This document shows positions 6,903-12,884 of a DNA stretch of 12,884 nucleotides, in pieces. The notes beneath the pieces are model-generated. The model did no database searches. It worked only from the letters and a program-made list of their open reading frames with translations, and was not told where the DNA came from. Made by a program: the position numbers and the translations under genes. Within the stretch, counting starts at the first letter, position 1, and the number at the start of each line of letters is the position of its first letter. The DNA comes from an uncultured Clostridia bacterium (lineage in GTDB: Bacteria > Bacillota > Clostridia > TANB77 > CAG-508). The stretch spans positions 1 to 12,884 of the forward strand of contig CALXVF010000020.1 of the NCBI GenBank assembly GCA_944391895.1. The letters are read 5' to 3'.

Positions 6903-8009
6903 ATGTTGATGGATAATAACTATGAAGAAAACTATGGAATGGATGATACAGCAACCATAAAAGTAATAGGAGTTGGTGGAGCTGGAAATAACGCAGTAAA
7001 CAGAATGGTAGACTCAGGAATTGAAGGAGTAGAATTCGTTACAGTAAATACAGATAGACAAGCTCTACTTTTATCAAAAGCATCTACAAAAATACAAATA
7101 GGAGAAAAAATAACTAGAGGATTAGGAGCTGGAGCAAATCCAGACATAGGAGCACAAGCAGCTGAAGAAAGTAAAGCAGAAATATCAGAAGCAATAAAAG
7201 GTGCAGACATGGTATTCGTAACTGCTGGAATGGGTGGAGGAACAGGAACAGGTGCAGCACCAATTGTAGCAGGAATAGCAAAAGAAATGGGAATACTAAC
7301 AATAGCAGTAGTAACAAAACCATTTACATTTGAAGGAAAGAAAAGATTAACACAAGCAGAAAGAGGAATAGAAAGCCTAAAAGGAAAAGTTGATACACTA
7401 GTTGTAATTCCAAACGACAAATTATTACAAATAATAGATAGAAAAACATCAATAGTAGAAGCTTTCAAAATGGCAGATGATGTATTAAGACAAGGTGTTC
7501 AAGGTATATCAGACTTAATCAAAGTACCAGGATTAGTAAACCTAGACTTTGCCGATGTAAAAACTATAATGTTAAATACAGGTATGGCACATATGGGAAT
7601 TGGTAGAGCATCAGGAGAAAATAGAGCAGAAGATGCAGCAAAACAAGCAGTTCAAAGTCCACTATTAGAAACAACAATTGAAGGAGCAAGAGGAGTTATA
7701 ATAAATGTAACAGGTGGAGAAAACTTAGGATTACATGAAGTAAATACTGCAGCTGAATTAGTACAAAGAAGTGTAGACCCAGAAGCTAACATTATATTTG
7801 GTGCAGTAATAGATAAGAGCTTAGATGAAGATATAGTAATAACAGTTATTGCAACAGGATTTGATAAAGAACCAGGAGCAAAAGAAACAACAATAGGAAA
7901 AACGGCTTGGCCAACAAAATCATCTACACCAATGCCAAATAATGATACAGGAACAGATTATCTAGACATCCCACCATTCCTAAAGAAAAATAAAAATTTA
8001 GGAAAATAA
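6903..8009 (+). CDS. ftsZ: Cell division GTPase FtsZ
   Basis: This tubulin homologue forms the cytokinetic Z ring. Over 368 residues it shows the N-terminal GTP-binding loop VGGAGNNAVNRM (about 24-35), the tubulin signature GGGTGTGAAP (111-120), the T7 synergy loop NLDFADVKTIM (213-223), which completes the neighbour's active site, and the C-terminal peptide DYLDIPPFLKK (352-362) that binds FtsA and other partners. The linker before that peptide is short, about 30 residues. AGGAGG at 6889-6894 places the start at ATG 6903 with an 8-nt spacer; the ATG at 6909 would be too far away. It is expressed with ftsA, and a strong terminator follows 26 nt after the stop. Confidence 0.98.
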   Translation: MLMDNNYEENYGMDDTATIKVIGVGGAGNNAVNRMVDSGIEGVEFVTVNTDRQALLLSKASTKIQIGEKITRGLGAGANPDIGAQAAEESKAEISEAIKGADMVFVTAGMGGGTGTGAAPIVAGIAKEMGILTIAVVTKPFTFEGKKRLTQAERGIESLKGKVDTLVVIPNDKLLQIIDRKTSIVEAFKMADDVLRQGVQGISDLIKVPGLVNLDFADVKTIMLNTGMAHMGIGRASGENRAEDAAKQAVQSPLLETTIEGARGVIINVTGGENLGLHEVNTAAELVQRSVDPEANIIFGAVIDKSLDEDIVITVIATGFDKEPGAKETTIGKTAWPTKSSTPMPNNDTGTDYLDIPPFLKKNKNLGK

Positions 8010-8034
8010 ATATAAAACATAAAAAATTAAAATG

Positions 8035-8075
8035 TAAGAAATGAACGAAAAAAGTCGTCCATTTCTTATTTTTTT
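8035..8075 (+). terminator. Intrinsic terminator after ftsZ
   Basis: The arms 8035-8048 and 8055-8068 form a 14-position stem with one A-C mismatch. The loop is 6 nt (8049-8054), and seven Ts follow immediately (8069-8075). This is a textbook rho-independent terminator that separates ftsAZ from spoIIGA-sigE. Confidence 0.9.
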
Positions 8076-8118
8076 GTCCATTAATTTGACAGAATTTTTA
8101 TACAAGTCGTACTAAAAT
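8073..8118 (+). promoter_or_regulatory. Putative long-spacer promoter of spoIIGA with degenerate Spo0A boxes
   Basis: A perfect -35 TTGACA lies at 8086-8091 and a -10-like TAAAAT at 8113-8118, with a 21-nt spacer. B. subtilis spoIIG is known for consensus elements with an unusually long spacer, activated by Spo0A. The -35 overlaps TGTCAAA on the minus strand, one mismatch from TGTCGAA, and TTTGTCCAT (8074-8082) is another weak match. A normal-spacing alternative is TACTAA (8110-8115, 18 nt). The resemblance is suggestive only. Confidence 0.45.
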
Positions 8119-8135
8119 AAAACCAAGAGGAAAAT

Positions 8136-9053
8136 ATGACTGTATATCTGGATATAGTGTTAATTGAAAATATACTAATGAACTATATAATTCTATTTGC
8201 AACAGGGTTCATACAAAAAGTAGAGATGAAACAAATAAGACTTATAATCTCCAGCTTGTTTGGAGGAATATATGCAATAGCATCTTATTTAAATATAATA
8301 CCAATCTATTCAAACTTTTTTATGAAAATATTGCTCTCAATAATCATGGTGTATATTGCATTTAATCCACAAAACTATAAGAAAATGTTGAAAACTATAC
8401 TTCTGTTTTATTTAACATCATTTGTTATGGGTGGATGTGCACTAGCATTATTATATGTAATAAATCCACAAAACATAAACTTTGAAAATGGAGTGTTAGT
8501 AGGAACTTATCCATTGAAAGTAACTATAATAGCAGGAGTTATAGGTTTTGCCGTAATTCAAATAGCTTTTGCATTAAATAAAAGACAAGTAAAGAAGAAA
8601 GATATGCTCTGCGATTTAGAAATTAGTATAAATAATCAGACAAAAAAACTAAAAGCATATGTGGATTCAGGCAATATGTTAAAAGAACCAATTACAAATA
8701 TACCAGTCATAATTGTAGAAAAAGAAAAAATAAAAAATCTAGTTAATATAGATTTAGAAAAAATCTTAGGAGGTGATAATCAAAATATAGAAAATTTAAA
8801 TTTTAGAATAATTCCATTTAATTCAATAGGAAAGCAAAACGGAATGCTAATAGGAATAAAACCCGATTTTGTAAAAGTAATATTTGATGATAACGAAAAG
8901 TATTTCGAAAACGTAATAATAGGATTGTACGATAAAAAAATAAATAAAGAATATAATGCTTTAATTGGATTGGAATTATTAGAAGGAGATAGAGAAAATG
9001 CAGATAATAGAATTGTTAAACAAAATGTACGAAAAGTACATTCAAAAAGATGA
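8136..9053 (+). CDS. spoIIGA: Sporulation sigma-E factor processing peptidase SpoIIGA
   Basis: This membrane-embedded aspartic protease cleaves the pro-sequence from pro-SigE in the mother cell after a forespore signal. The 305-residue protein has about five N-terminal membrane segments (roughly 2-25, 36-52, 60-77, 84-108, 128-147). A soluble domain follows with the catalytic motif AYVDSGNMLKEP, Asp177 being the predicted catalytic residue, and further matches near the end (NALIGLELLEG). The start ATG at 8136 has AAGAGG (8125-8130) five bases upstream. The 3' end overlaps sigE by 56 nt, with the sigE ribosome-binding site inside spoIIGA, so protease and substrate are probably translated in a coupled way. 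Length and motif agree with the family; no defect is seen. Confidence 0.94.
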   Translation: MTVYLDIVLIENILMNYIILFATGFIQKVEMKQIRLIISSLFGGIYAIASYLNIIPIYSNFFMKILLSIIMVYIAFNPQNYKKMLKTILLFYLTSFVMGGCALALLYVINPQNINFENGVLVGTYPLKVTIIAGVIGFAVIQIAFALNKRQVKKKDMLCDLEISINNQTKKLKAYVDSGNMLKEPITNIPVIIVEKEKIKNLVNIDLEKILGGDNQNIENLNFRIIPFNSIGKQNGMLIGIKPDFVKVIFDDNEKYFENVIIGLYDKKINKEYNALIGLELLEGDRENADNRIVKQNVRKVHSKR

Positions 9054-9720
9054 GAGTAATGATATTGAAAATATATTTTATATAGGAGGAAATGATAATC
9101 TTCCACCTCCACTAGAAGGAAAAGAAGAAGCAGAAGCAATTGAACAACTTTCAAATGGAAGTAAAGAAGCAAAACAGAAATTAGTGGAACATAATTTAAG
9201 ACTAGTGGTATACATAGCAAAGAAATTCGAAAATACAGGAATAGGAATTGAAGATTTAATTTCAATTGGAACAATTGGATTAATGAAAGCAATAAATACT
9301 TTCAATACAGATAAAAATATAAAACTTGCAACATATGCATCAAGATGTATAGAAAATGAAATACTTATGTATTTAAGAAGAAGTAATAGAATAAAGACAG
9401 AAGTTTCAATAGATGAACCTTTAAATCAAGATGGAGATGGTAATGAACTTTTGTTATCAGATATATTGGGAACTGATGAGGACATTACATCTAGAAGAAT
9501 TGAAGATGAGGTAGATAAGAGATTATTAAAATCTTCAATATCTAAATTAAATAGTAGAGAAAAGAATATAATGGAGTTAAGATTTGGCTTTAAAACTGGA
9601 GATGAAAAAACTCAAAAAGAAGTTGCAGATATGCTTGGGATATCTCAAAGCTACATATCTAGACTAGAAAAGAAAATAATTAGCAAGATGAAAAAAGAAA
9701 TCTTGAGTAAAACAGGATAA
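8998..9720 (+). CDS. sigE: RNA polymerase sporulation sigma factor SigE (pro-sigma-E)
   Basis: This is the mother-cell sigma factor for early engulfment. Residues 1-27 are a pro-sequence, probably an amphipathic helix. The next residues (YIGG, 28-31) line up position for position with B. subtilis, where cleavage falls between residues 27 and 28; here the site would be after Phe27. Region 2 is very clear (HNLRLVVYIAKKFENTGIGIEDLISIGTIGL, then KLATYASRCIENEILMYLRR). Region 4 ends with the helix-turn-helix QKEVADMLGISQSYISRLEKK. The start ATG 8998 lies inside spoIIGA, with AAGGAGA about 8-9 nt upstream. The exact 27-residue pro-sequence supports this start despite the overlap. Total length is 240, as usual for the family. 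The next element downstream is a long hairpin at 9752-9846. Confidence 0.96.
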   Translation: MQIIELLNKMYEKYIQKDESNDIENIFYIGGNDNLPPPLEGKEEAEAIEQLSNGSKEAKQKLVEHNLRLVVYIAKKFENTGIGIEDLISIGTIGLMKAINTFNTDKNIKLATYASRCIENEILMYLRRSNRIKTEVSIDEPLNQDGDGNELLLSDILGTDEDITSRRIEDEVDKRLLKSSISKLNSREKNIMELRFGFKTGDEKTQKEVADMLGISQSYISRLEKKIISKMKKEILSKTG

Positions 9721-9751
9721 AATTTATATTTATTATATATTTATAATTTAT

Positions 9752-9846
9752 AAAGAATTGACCATTAACCTTTTTCGTGTCCTTGCTGGTCGGCTTTAGC
9801 CTCCCAAACTGCGCGGACTTACTTCAAAGGTAATGGTCAATTCTTT
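9752..9846. repeat. Second large hairpin element with a GC-richer insert, between convergent sigE and ylmC
   Basis: The arms 9752-9773 and 9826-9846 pair over 21 bp with one unpaired A (9767), placed 15 bp from the outer end and 6 bp from the insert. That is the same plan as the 1051-1234 element, though the arm sequences are unrelated. The 52-nt insert (9774-9825) is about 56% G+C. It can fold into a closing stem GTCCTTGC/GCGCGGAC (9779-9786 with 9811-9818, one mismatch and one wobble) and an inner GGC-ttta-GCC (9792-9801). TTTT at 9844-9847 after the right arm would let it act as a terminator for sigE. On the other strand it could also end the ylmC transcript. A terminator role, a structured RNA or a small mobile element are all possible. 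Confidence 0.72.
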
Positions 9847-9878
9847 TAGATTATACTAATAAAATATAAATTTAAAAT

Positions 9879-10112
9879 TTAAATATCTACTAGAATCACA
9901 TTTTCACCAATGCATTTTATTTTACTCCATTCTATAACTATATCACTAGCGCCAGTAAAAATATTAAAAGGCTTCGATGTACCTGGAACTATTATTGATG
10001 TAATACTTCCACTTTGTAAATCAGCACAAACATCTTGTACATATCCTAGCCTTTTTCCATCTTTAATATTTATAACTTCTTTATGTCTAAAGTCCATACC
10101 CTTTTGACCCAT
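9879..10112 (-). CDS. ylmC: YlmC/YmxH family PRC-barrel sporulation protein
   Basis: The 77-residue product is a single PRC-barrel domain. It shows the family pattern FRHKEVINIKDGKRLGYVQDV (about 8-28), then GSITSIIVPGT (about 35-45), and ends IGENVILVDI. The family is found in spore formers, near sigE and sigG in several Firmicutes; its molecular role is unknown. The start on the minus strand is ATG at 10112-10110, with AGGAGG at 10124-10119 and a 6-nt spacer. It lies 37 nt downstream of sigG on the same strand and is probably expressed with it. It converges with sigE, with the 9752-9846 hairpin between them. B. subtilis ylmC lies downstream of sigG in the same direction, so the local pair order is conserved while the orientation to sigE is not. 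Confidence 0.88.
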   Translation of the reverse strand: MGQKGMDFRHKEVINIKDGKRLGYVQDVCADLQSGSITSIIVPGTSKPFNIFTGASDIVIEWSKIKCIGENVILVDI

Positions 10113-10149
10113 AAAAGACCTCCTAAATAATTATACTATTATAAGTATA

Positions 10150-10923
10150 TTATTTGTAAAATCTTTTTATGTGATTAATTGCACTTTTTTCTAACCTTGA
10201 AACTTGAGCTTGAGAAATTCCAATTTCATCTGCTACTTCCATTTGGGTTCTACATTCAAAAAATCTTTTATTAATAATAGTTTTTTCCTTCTCAGTTAAT
10301 TTTTTCATAGCTTCATTTATAGCAATGTTTTCAGTCCATCTCTCATCTGTATTCTTTTTATCACTTATTTGGTCCATAATATAGATATTATCAGTACTAT
10401 CTCCGTATACAGAATCTTGCAATGAAACTGGGTCTTGAATAGCATCTAAACTAAAAGCAATTTCTTCTTTATCTACATTTAAAACTTTAGCAATTTGTTC
10501 TACTGTAGGTTCTAACTCAGAATCTTTTAATAACTTTTCTCTAACCATTAAAGCTTTGTAAGCTAAATCACGAGTAGAACGACTAACTCTAATTGGATTA
10601 TTATCTCTTAAATATCTTCTTATTTCACCAATAATCATAGGAACTGCATATGTTGAAAATTGAACATTTTGTGCTAGGTCAAAATTATCCAAAGCTTTAA
10701 TTAGACCAATACATCCAACTTGAAATAAATCATCTGCATTTTCATTCTTACATCTAAAGCGTTTTATAACACTTAAAACTAATTTTAAATTACCATTTAT
10801 AAATCTTTGCCTTGCTTCATTATCTCCATTTTTTATTTTTTTTAAGAGTGCATTTTTTTCTTCATTTGACAATACAGGCAATTTAGCAGTATTCACACCA
10901 CAAATTTCAACCTTGTTTATCAA
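10150..10923 (-). CDS. sigG: RNA polymerase sporulation sigma factor SigG
   Basis: This is the late forespore sigma factor. At 257 residues it has the characteristic SigG N-terminus KVEICGVNTAKLPVLSNEE. Region 2 follows (NGNLKLVLSVIKRF, then DDLFQVGCIGLIKALDNFD and FSTYAVPMIIGEIRRYLRD), then region 3 (NPIRVSRSTRDLAYKAL, EPTVEQIAKVL) and region 4 with the helix-turn-helix MEVADEIGISQAQVSRLEK. These segments match SigG rather than SigF. The start is TTG at 10923-10921, with AAGGAGG (10938-10932) 8 nt upstream; the product then starts MINKVEICG, as expected. The gene faces opposite to sigE, whereas in B. subtilis sigG follows sigE in the same direction. It therefore cannot be read from the spoIIGA-sigE promoter and needs its own. 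Confidence 0.96.
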   Translation of the reverse strand: MINKVEICGVNTAKLPVLSNEEKNALLKKIKNGDNEARQRFINGNLKLVLSVIKRFRCKNENADDLFQVGCIGLIKALDNFDLAQNVQFSTYAVPMIIGEIRRYLRDNNPIRVSRSTRDLAYKALMVREKLLKDSELEPTVEQIAKVLNVDKEEIAFSLDAIQDPVSLQDSVYGDSTDNIYIMDQISDKKNTDERWTENIAINEAMKKLTEKEKTIINKRFFECRTQMEVADEIGISQAQVSRLEKSAINHIKRFYK

Positions 10924-10944
10924 AGAAAAAACCTCCTTTTAAGA

Positions 10945-10974
10945 TAAGTATTTCCAAATTTAGAAGTAATATAC
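10945..10974 (-). promoter_or_regulatory. Possible sigma-F-type promoter of sigG
   Basis: On the minus strand GTATA (10974-10970) is followed after 14 nt by GGAAATACTT (10955-10946). This fits the known sigma-F -10 pattern (GG..A.A.T) and -35 (GYATA type), but the spacer is one or two bases shorter than usual. The start would fall only a few bases before the Shine-Dalgarno sequence. Forespore expression of sigG by sigma-F is established in model spore formers; the site assignment is inference. Confidence 0.38.
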
Positions 10975-11104
10975 TTTGATTTTTACGAGGGACAGAACTT
11001 AATATGAATTAACTTTTCTAAAAGATGTAGTTTTTATTTGCATTAGAATAAAATAAATAAAAAAAGAAATAATAATAAAAATGAGTAAAGAAGAATAAAA
11101 AAGA

Positions 11105-11133
11105 TTGCAAAATAGAAATTGTTATGGTATAAC
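11105..11133 (+). promoter_or_regulatory. Sigma-A promoter of the pilin-like gene
   Basis: TTGCAA (11105-11110) and TATAAC (11128-11133) are spaced by exactly 17 nt, each one mismatch from consensus. The predicted start is near 11140. AGGAGG follows at 11162-11167, before the ATG at 11177. The rest of the sigG-to-pilin gap (10975-11104) is A-rich with no gene visible. Confidence 0.65.
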
Positions 11134-11150
11134 ATAAGTATCAACTTATG
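11133..11150. promoter_or_regulatory. Dyad at the -10/start region of the pilin-like gene
   Basis: CATAAGT-atca-ACTTATG is a perfect 7-bp inverted repeat with a 4-nt loop. It begins at the last base of the -10 and covers the predicted start site. It could be an operator or a 5' mRNA hairpin. Confidence 0.5.
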
Positions 11151-11176
11151 AAAAATAAAATAGGAGGACAAAAGAC

Positions 11177-12542
11177 ATGAATGAAAAACAAAAAATAATA
11201 AGAAAAATCAAGAAACAAGCAAAACGGAATAACCTTAATAGCGTTAGTAGTTACTATAATAGTGCTATTAATATTAGCAGCAGTAGCTATTAATTTAACT
11301 ATAGGCGAAAATGGAATATTCACAAGAGCACAAGAAGCAACGATCGAACACGAAAAAGCAAGTGCAAGAGAAAAAATAGAATTAGTGTTAGCTGATGCTG
11401 TTGTAGAGAAAAAATTTAATCCAGAATATAATGAAAACGAATTTTTAGATAATTTCATAAAAAGAAGCTTACCTAATGTGGGAATAAAAGAGAATGAAAT
11501 AGAGTTGAACGGATTTGCGTTTGAATTAGATAGAAGTGTGCCACAGCTAGGAGAATATATAGGAGAAACAACAGGACTAAGAATAAATGAAATAAAAGTA
11601 ACAAATAAAACTTCAAATAGTATAAGTGTAGAAGTAATAACAAGTAATGCAGAAGTTGAAACATACACATATTCATATAAAAAAGATGGAGAAGGAGAAG
11701 AAGCTTGGAAAGAAGCTGGAAAAGATAGTAGCAATACATTTATATTTAGTAACTTAGAAGCAAATGTAGAGTATAATATAAAAGTAGAAGCAATTGATAA
11801 TGAAGGAAATGAAGCAGAAAAAACAATATCAGCAAGCACAGAGGTTGCTTCAACAATAGAAACAATATTAGAAGAAGGCGACTTTGTAAATTATGTAGAT
11901 GGAACAGGCGCAACAAGAAAATGTTTAGTATTATATGGACCAGAAAATGCAAAATATTCAATTTATGGAATACAAGTAATATCAATGGAATGTGTGGAAG
12001 ATTTGGTATTGGGAAGTAATGCTGATGGTCAATTTAATGCAAATAGGGATTTATACAACGATGGAATAAATTATTTAAATAATGCAACACAAAAATATTT
12101 AAACGCAACATATGCAAAGAGCGTAAGATGTGTTGGAAGTGTACCAGATAATCCAAGTTACGATGTAGCTGGAATGTATTATAGTAGCTTGAGTTATGCG
12201 GCACCATATAATGGAACTTTCAAAGATCTAGATGATAACTATACAACAGATTGGGAACAAATGAAAGCATTAAATGTTGCATATCCAGGAAAGGATTATT
12301 GGTTAGCATCACGATTAGCTTATGGAGATTCAGGTATGACTGTATTTGGTATGAAAAAAGGCACAAATCAAGGATATGATAGTGGTCCATCTGCAGGTGA
12401 AATATGCTGGATCCATAATTCCGTTGGTGAAATTGCTAATACGCGTACAAATGGCCTTCGTCCAGTATTTACTCTAAAACCTGAAATCAAGATTACAGGA
12501 GGAGACGGATCATCAGAAACTCCATATGAATTAGGAGTGTAA
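11177..12542 (+). CDS. Pilin-like surface protein with Fn3-like and DUF6273-like domains; leader out of frame by one base
   Basis: From 11202 one frame is open to TAA at 12540-12542. Its start region reads NKQNGITLIALVVTIIVLLIL, then AAVAINLTIGENGIFTRAQEA, the hydrophobic N-terminus of a type IV prepilin-like protein with the likely peptidase cut after Gly. A fibronectin-III-like domain follows (about 350-620 nt past 11226), then a C-terminal domain with DYWLAS and NGLRPVFTL, resembling DUF6273/C-type-lectin-like modules, ending GGDGSSETPYELGV. The well-placed AGGAGG and ATG (11177) are in another frame, which stops at 11291 after 38 codons. Removing one A between 11203 and 11224 joins them. 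The only later in-frame start, GTG 11262, has no ribosome-binding site and would lose the leader. It is either a pseudogene, a sequencing error or a switchable gene. Its partner pilus genes are not in the window; surface adhesion or ligand binding is inferred. Confidence 0.72.
11202..11224 (+). other. Frame-break zone in the pilin leader
   Basis: The ATG frame and the pilin frame differ by one base. The pilin frame is closed at 11199-11201 (TAA), so the shift must lie between 11202 and about 11226. Two A-runs are candidates: A5 at 11203-11207 and A4 at 11221-11224. Loss of one A from the first gives a leader ending RKSRNKQNG/ITLIALV; from the second, KKQANG/ITLIALV. Both look like normal prepilin leaders. 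Confidence 0.7.
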
Positions 12543-12592
12543 GCATATAAAGTTATAAAGTAAGAAATAAACTCAAAAAATAATATATTGAT

Positions 12593-12672
12593 AAAGATGG
12601 GCTATGAATGAAAAGAGCAAAGAATATTGGTTATCAATTGTTCAGCAGAACTCGAAATAGCCCGTCTTTTTT
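12593..12672 (+). terminator. Long-loop hairpin with T-run after the pilin-like gene
   Basis: The arms 12593-12605 and 12657-12669 pair over 13 bp (one G-T), and Ts continue to 12672. The 51-nt loop is unusually long for a terminator and can form small hairpins ATTG-gttat-CAAT and GTTC-agca-GAAC. The right arm can also pair with AAAGACG (12679-12685), so two structures compete. It is probably a terminator, with an attenuator or structured RNA as alternatives. Confidence 0.6.
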
Positions 12673-12844
12673 CTTCCGAAAGACGTAATAAAAAAATACT
12701 ATCATTCAAAATGATAAATGAGAGTAAAAAAGTAATCTCTAACAAAAAACTCTAAAAAAATAATCACAAAAAATATATTTTTATGGTTGTGGTTATGAAT
12801 AAAAAAATGGTAAATTGTAAAAGTAAAATATAGTTTGTAAAACT

Positions 12845-12884
12845 AACGTCTATTGTAAGATTAATATCTAAAAATAGGCGTTTT
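12845..12884 (+). terminator. Hairpin with T-run at the window end (possible terminator, cut)
   Basis: AACGTCTATT (12845-12854) pairs with AATAGGCGTT (12873-12882) over 10 bp with one G-T. The 18-nt loop can itself pair AGAT/ATCT. Ts follow up to the edge of the window, so the end of the element cannot be judged. If it is a terminator, a short untranslated transcript may lie in 12676-12844. Confidence 0.4.

Larger units (their letters stand above)
12543..12884. other. Non-coding 342-nt tail with several hairpins
   Basis: No credible gene is present on either strand; the longest ATG frames are a dozen codons without ribosome-binding sites. The stretch is AT-rich and holds three clear hairpins (12593-12672, 12700-12716 with a 7-bp TATCATT/AATGATA stem, and 12845-12884). 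There is also an A/T palindrome near 12768-12782. It follows the pilin-like gene and may hold its terminator plus a small RNA or the start of the next element. Confidence 0.6.

Noticed and set aside
6932..7468. 178-codon minus-strand open frame opposite ftsZ
   Set aside because: It is a shadow of the strongly biased ftsZ codons, has no ribosome-binding site and matches no family I recognise.
8780..9292. 170-codon minus-strand frame across the spoIIGA/sigE junction
   Set aside because: It lies opposite two secure genes; its composition is leucine/phenylalanine-rich as expected for the complement of A-rich codons.
9910..10107. Plus-strand 65-codon frame opposite ylmC
   Set aside because: The minus-strand YlmC PRC-barrel protein is a clear family match with a good ribosome-binding site.
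10924..11104. Possible riboswitch upstream of the pilin-like gene
   Set aside because: I looked for cyclic-di-GMP and similar aptamer motifs and saw none; the stretch is A-rich with only short dyads.
11141..11839. 232-codon minus-strand frame opposite the pilin-like gene
   Set aside because: The forward frame has recognisable domains, a promoter and a Shine-Dalgarno site; the reverse frame is low-complexity S/F/L-rich.
12541..12884. CRISPR array or tRNA in the tail
   Set aside because: No regularly spaced direct repeats and no cloverleaf are visible; only hairpins.

Overview
This AT-rich window carries a firmicute-type division and cell-wall (dcw) cluster joined to early sporulation genes. 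The genes are full of AAA/ATA/AGA codons, Shine-Dalgarno sites are strong (AGGAGG type), and TTG starts are frequent. FtsZ, FtsA, DivIB/FtsQ, SpoIIGA, pro-SigE and SigG are all recognisable, so the source is an endospore-forming member of the Clostridia or a close relative. The order of its genes, and the pilin-like surface protein at the end, fit an uncultured AT-rich Clostridia lineage, but that placement is inference.

Layout. 1-1035: 3' part of smc. 1036-1284: gap holding a large, GC-richer hairpin element and a perfect dyad that encloses the murA ribosome-binding site and start codon. 1285-5488: murA, ftsQ/divIB, two tandem DUF881 genes and sbp, packed head to tail as in the Bacillus divIB-ylxW-ylxX-sbp order. 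5489-5639: a promoter region with two inverted TGTCGAA (Spo0A-box-like) sites and a consensus -35/-10 pair. 5640-8009: ftsA and ftsZ, closed by a strong intrinsic terminator. 8136-9720: spoIIGA and sigE, overlapping by 56 nt. 9752-9846: a second large hairpin with a GC-richer insert. 9879-10923: ylmC/ymxH and sigG on the minus strand. Compared with the usual spoIIGA-sigE-sigG-ylmC order, the sigG-ylmC pair is inverted. 11177-12542: a pilin-like secreted or surface protein with a type IV prepilin-type N-terminus, a fibronectin-III-like domain and a C-terminal DUF6273-like domain; its leader is out of frame with the rest by one base. 12543-12884: no gene, but several hairpins.

How the genes work together. 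MurA makes the first committed peptidoglycan precursor. FtsZ, FtsA and FtsQ assemble the divisome. SpoIIGA cleaves pro-SigE in the mother cell after the asymmetric septum forms, and SigG takes over in the forespore. The putative paired Spo0A boxes in front of ftsAZ, and the long-spacer promoter in front of spoIIGA, would tie septum formation and sporulation onset together.

The most unusual signals are: (i) two long hairpin elements with unrelated arm sequences but the same architecture, including a single bulged purine six base pairs from the insert; (ii) the murA leader hairpin; (iii) the one-base frame break in the pilin leader; (iv) the inverted TGTCGAA pair at ftsA.
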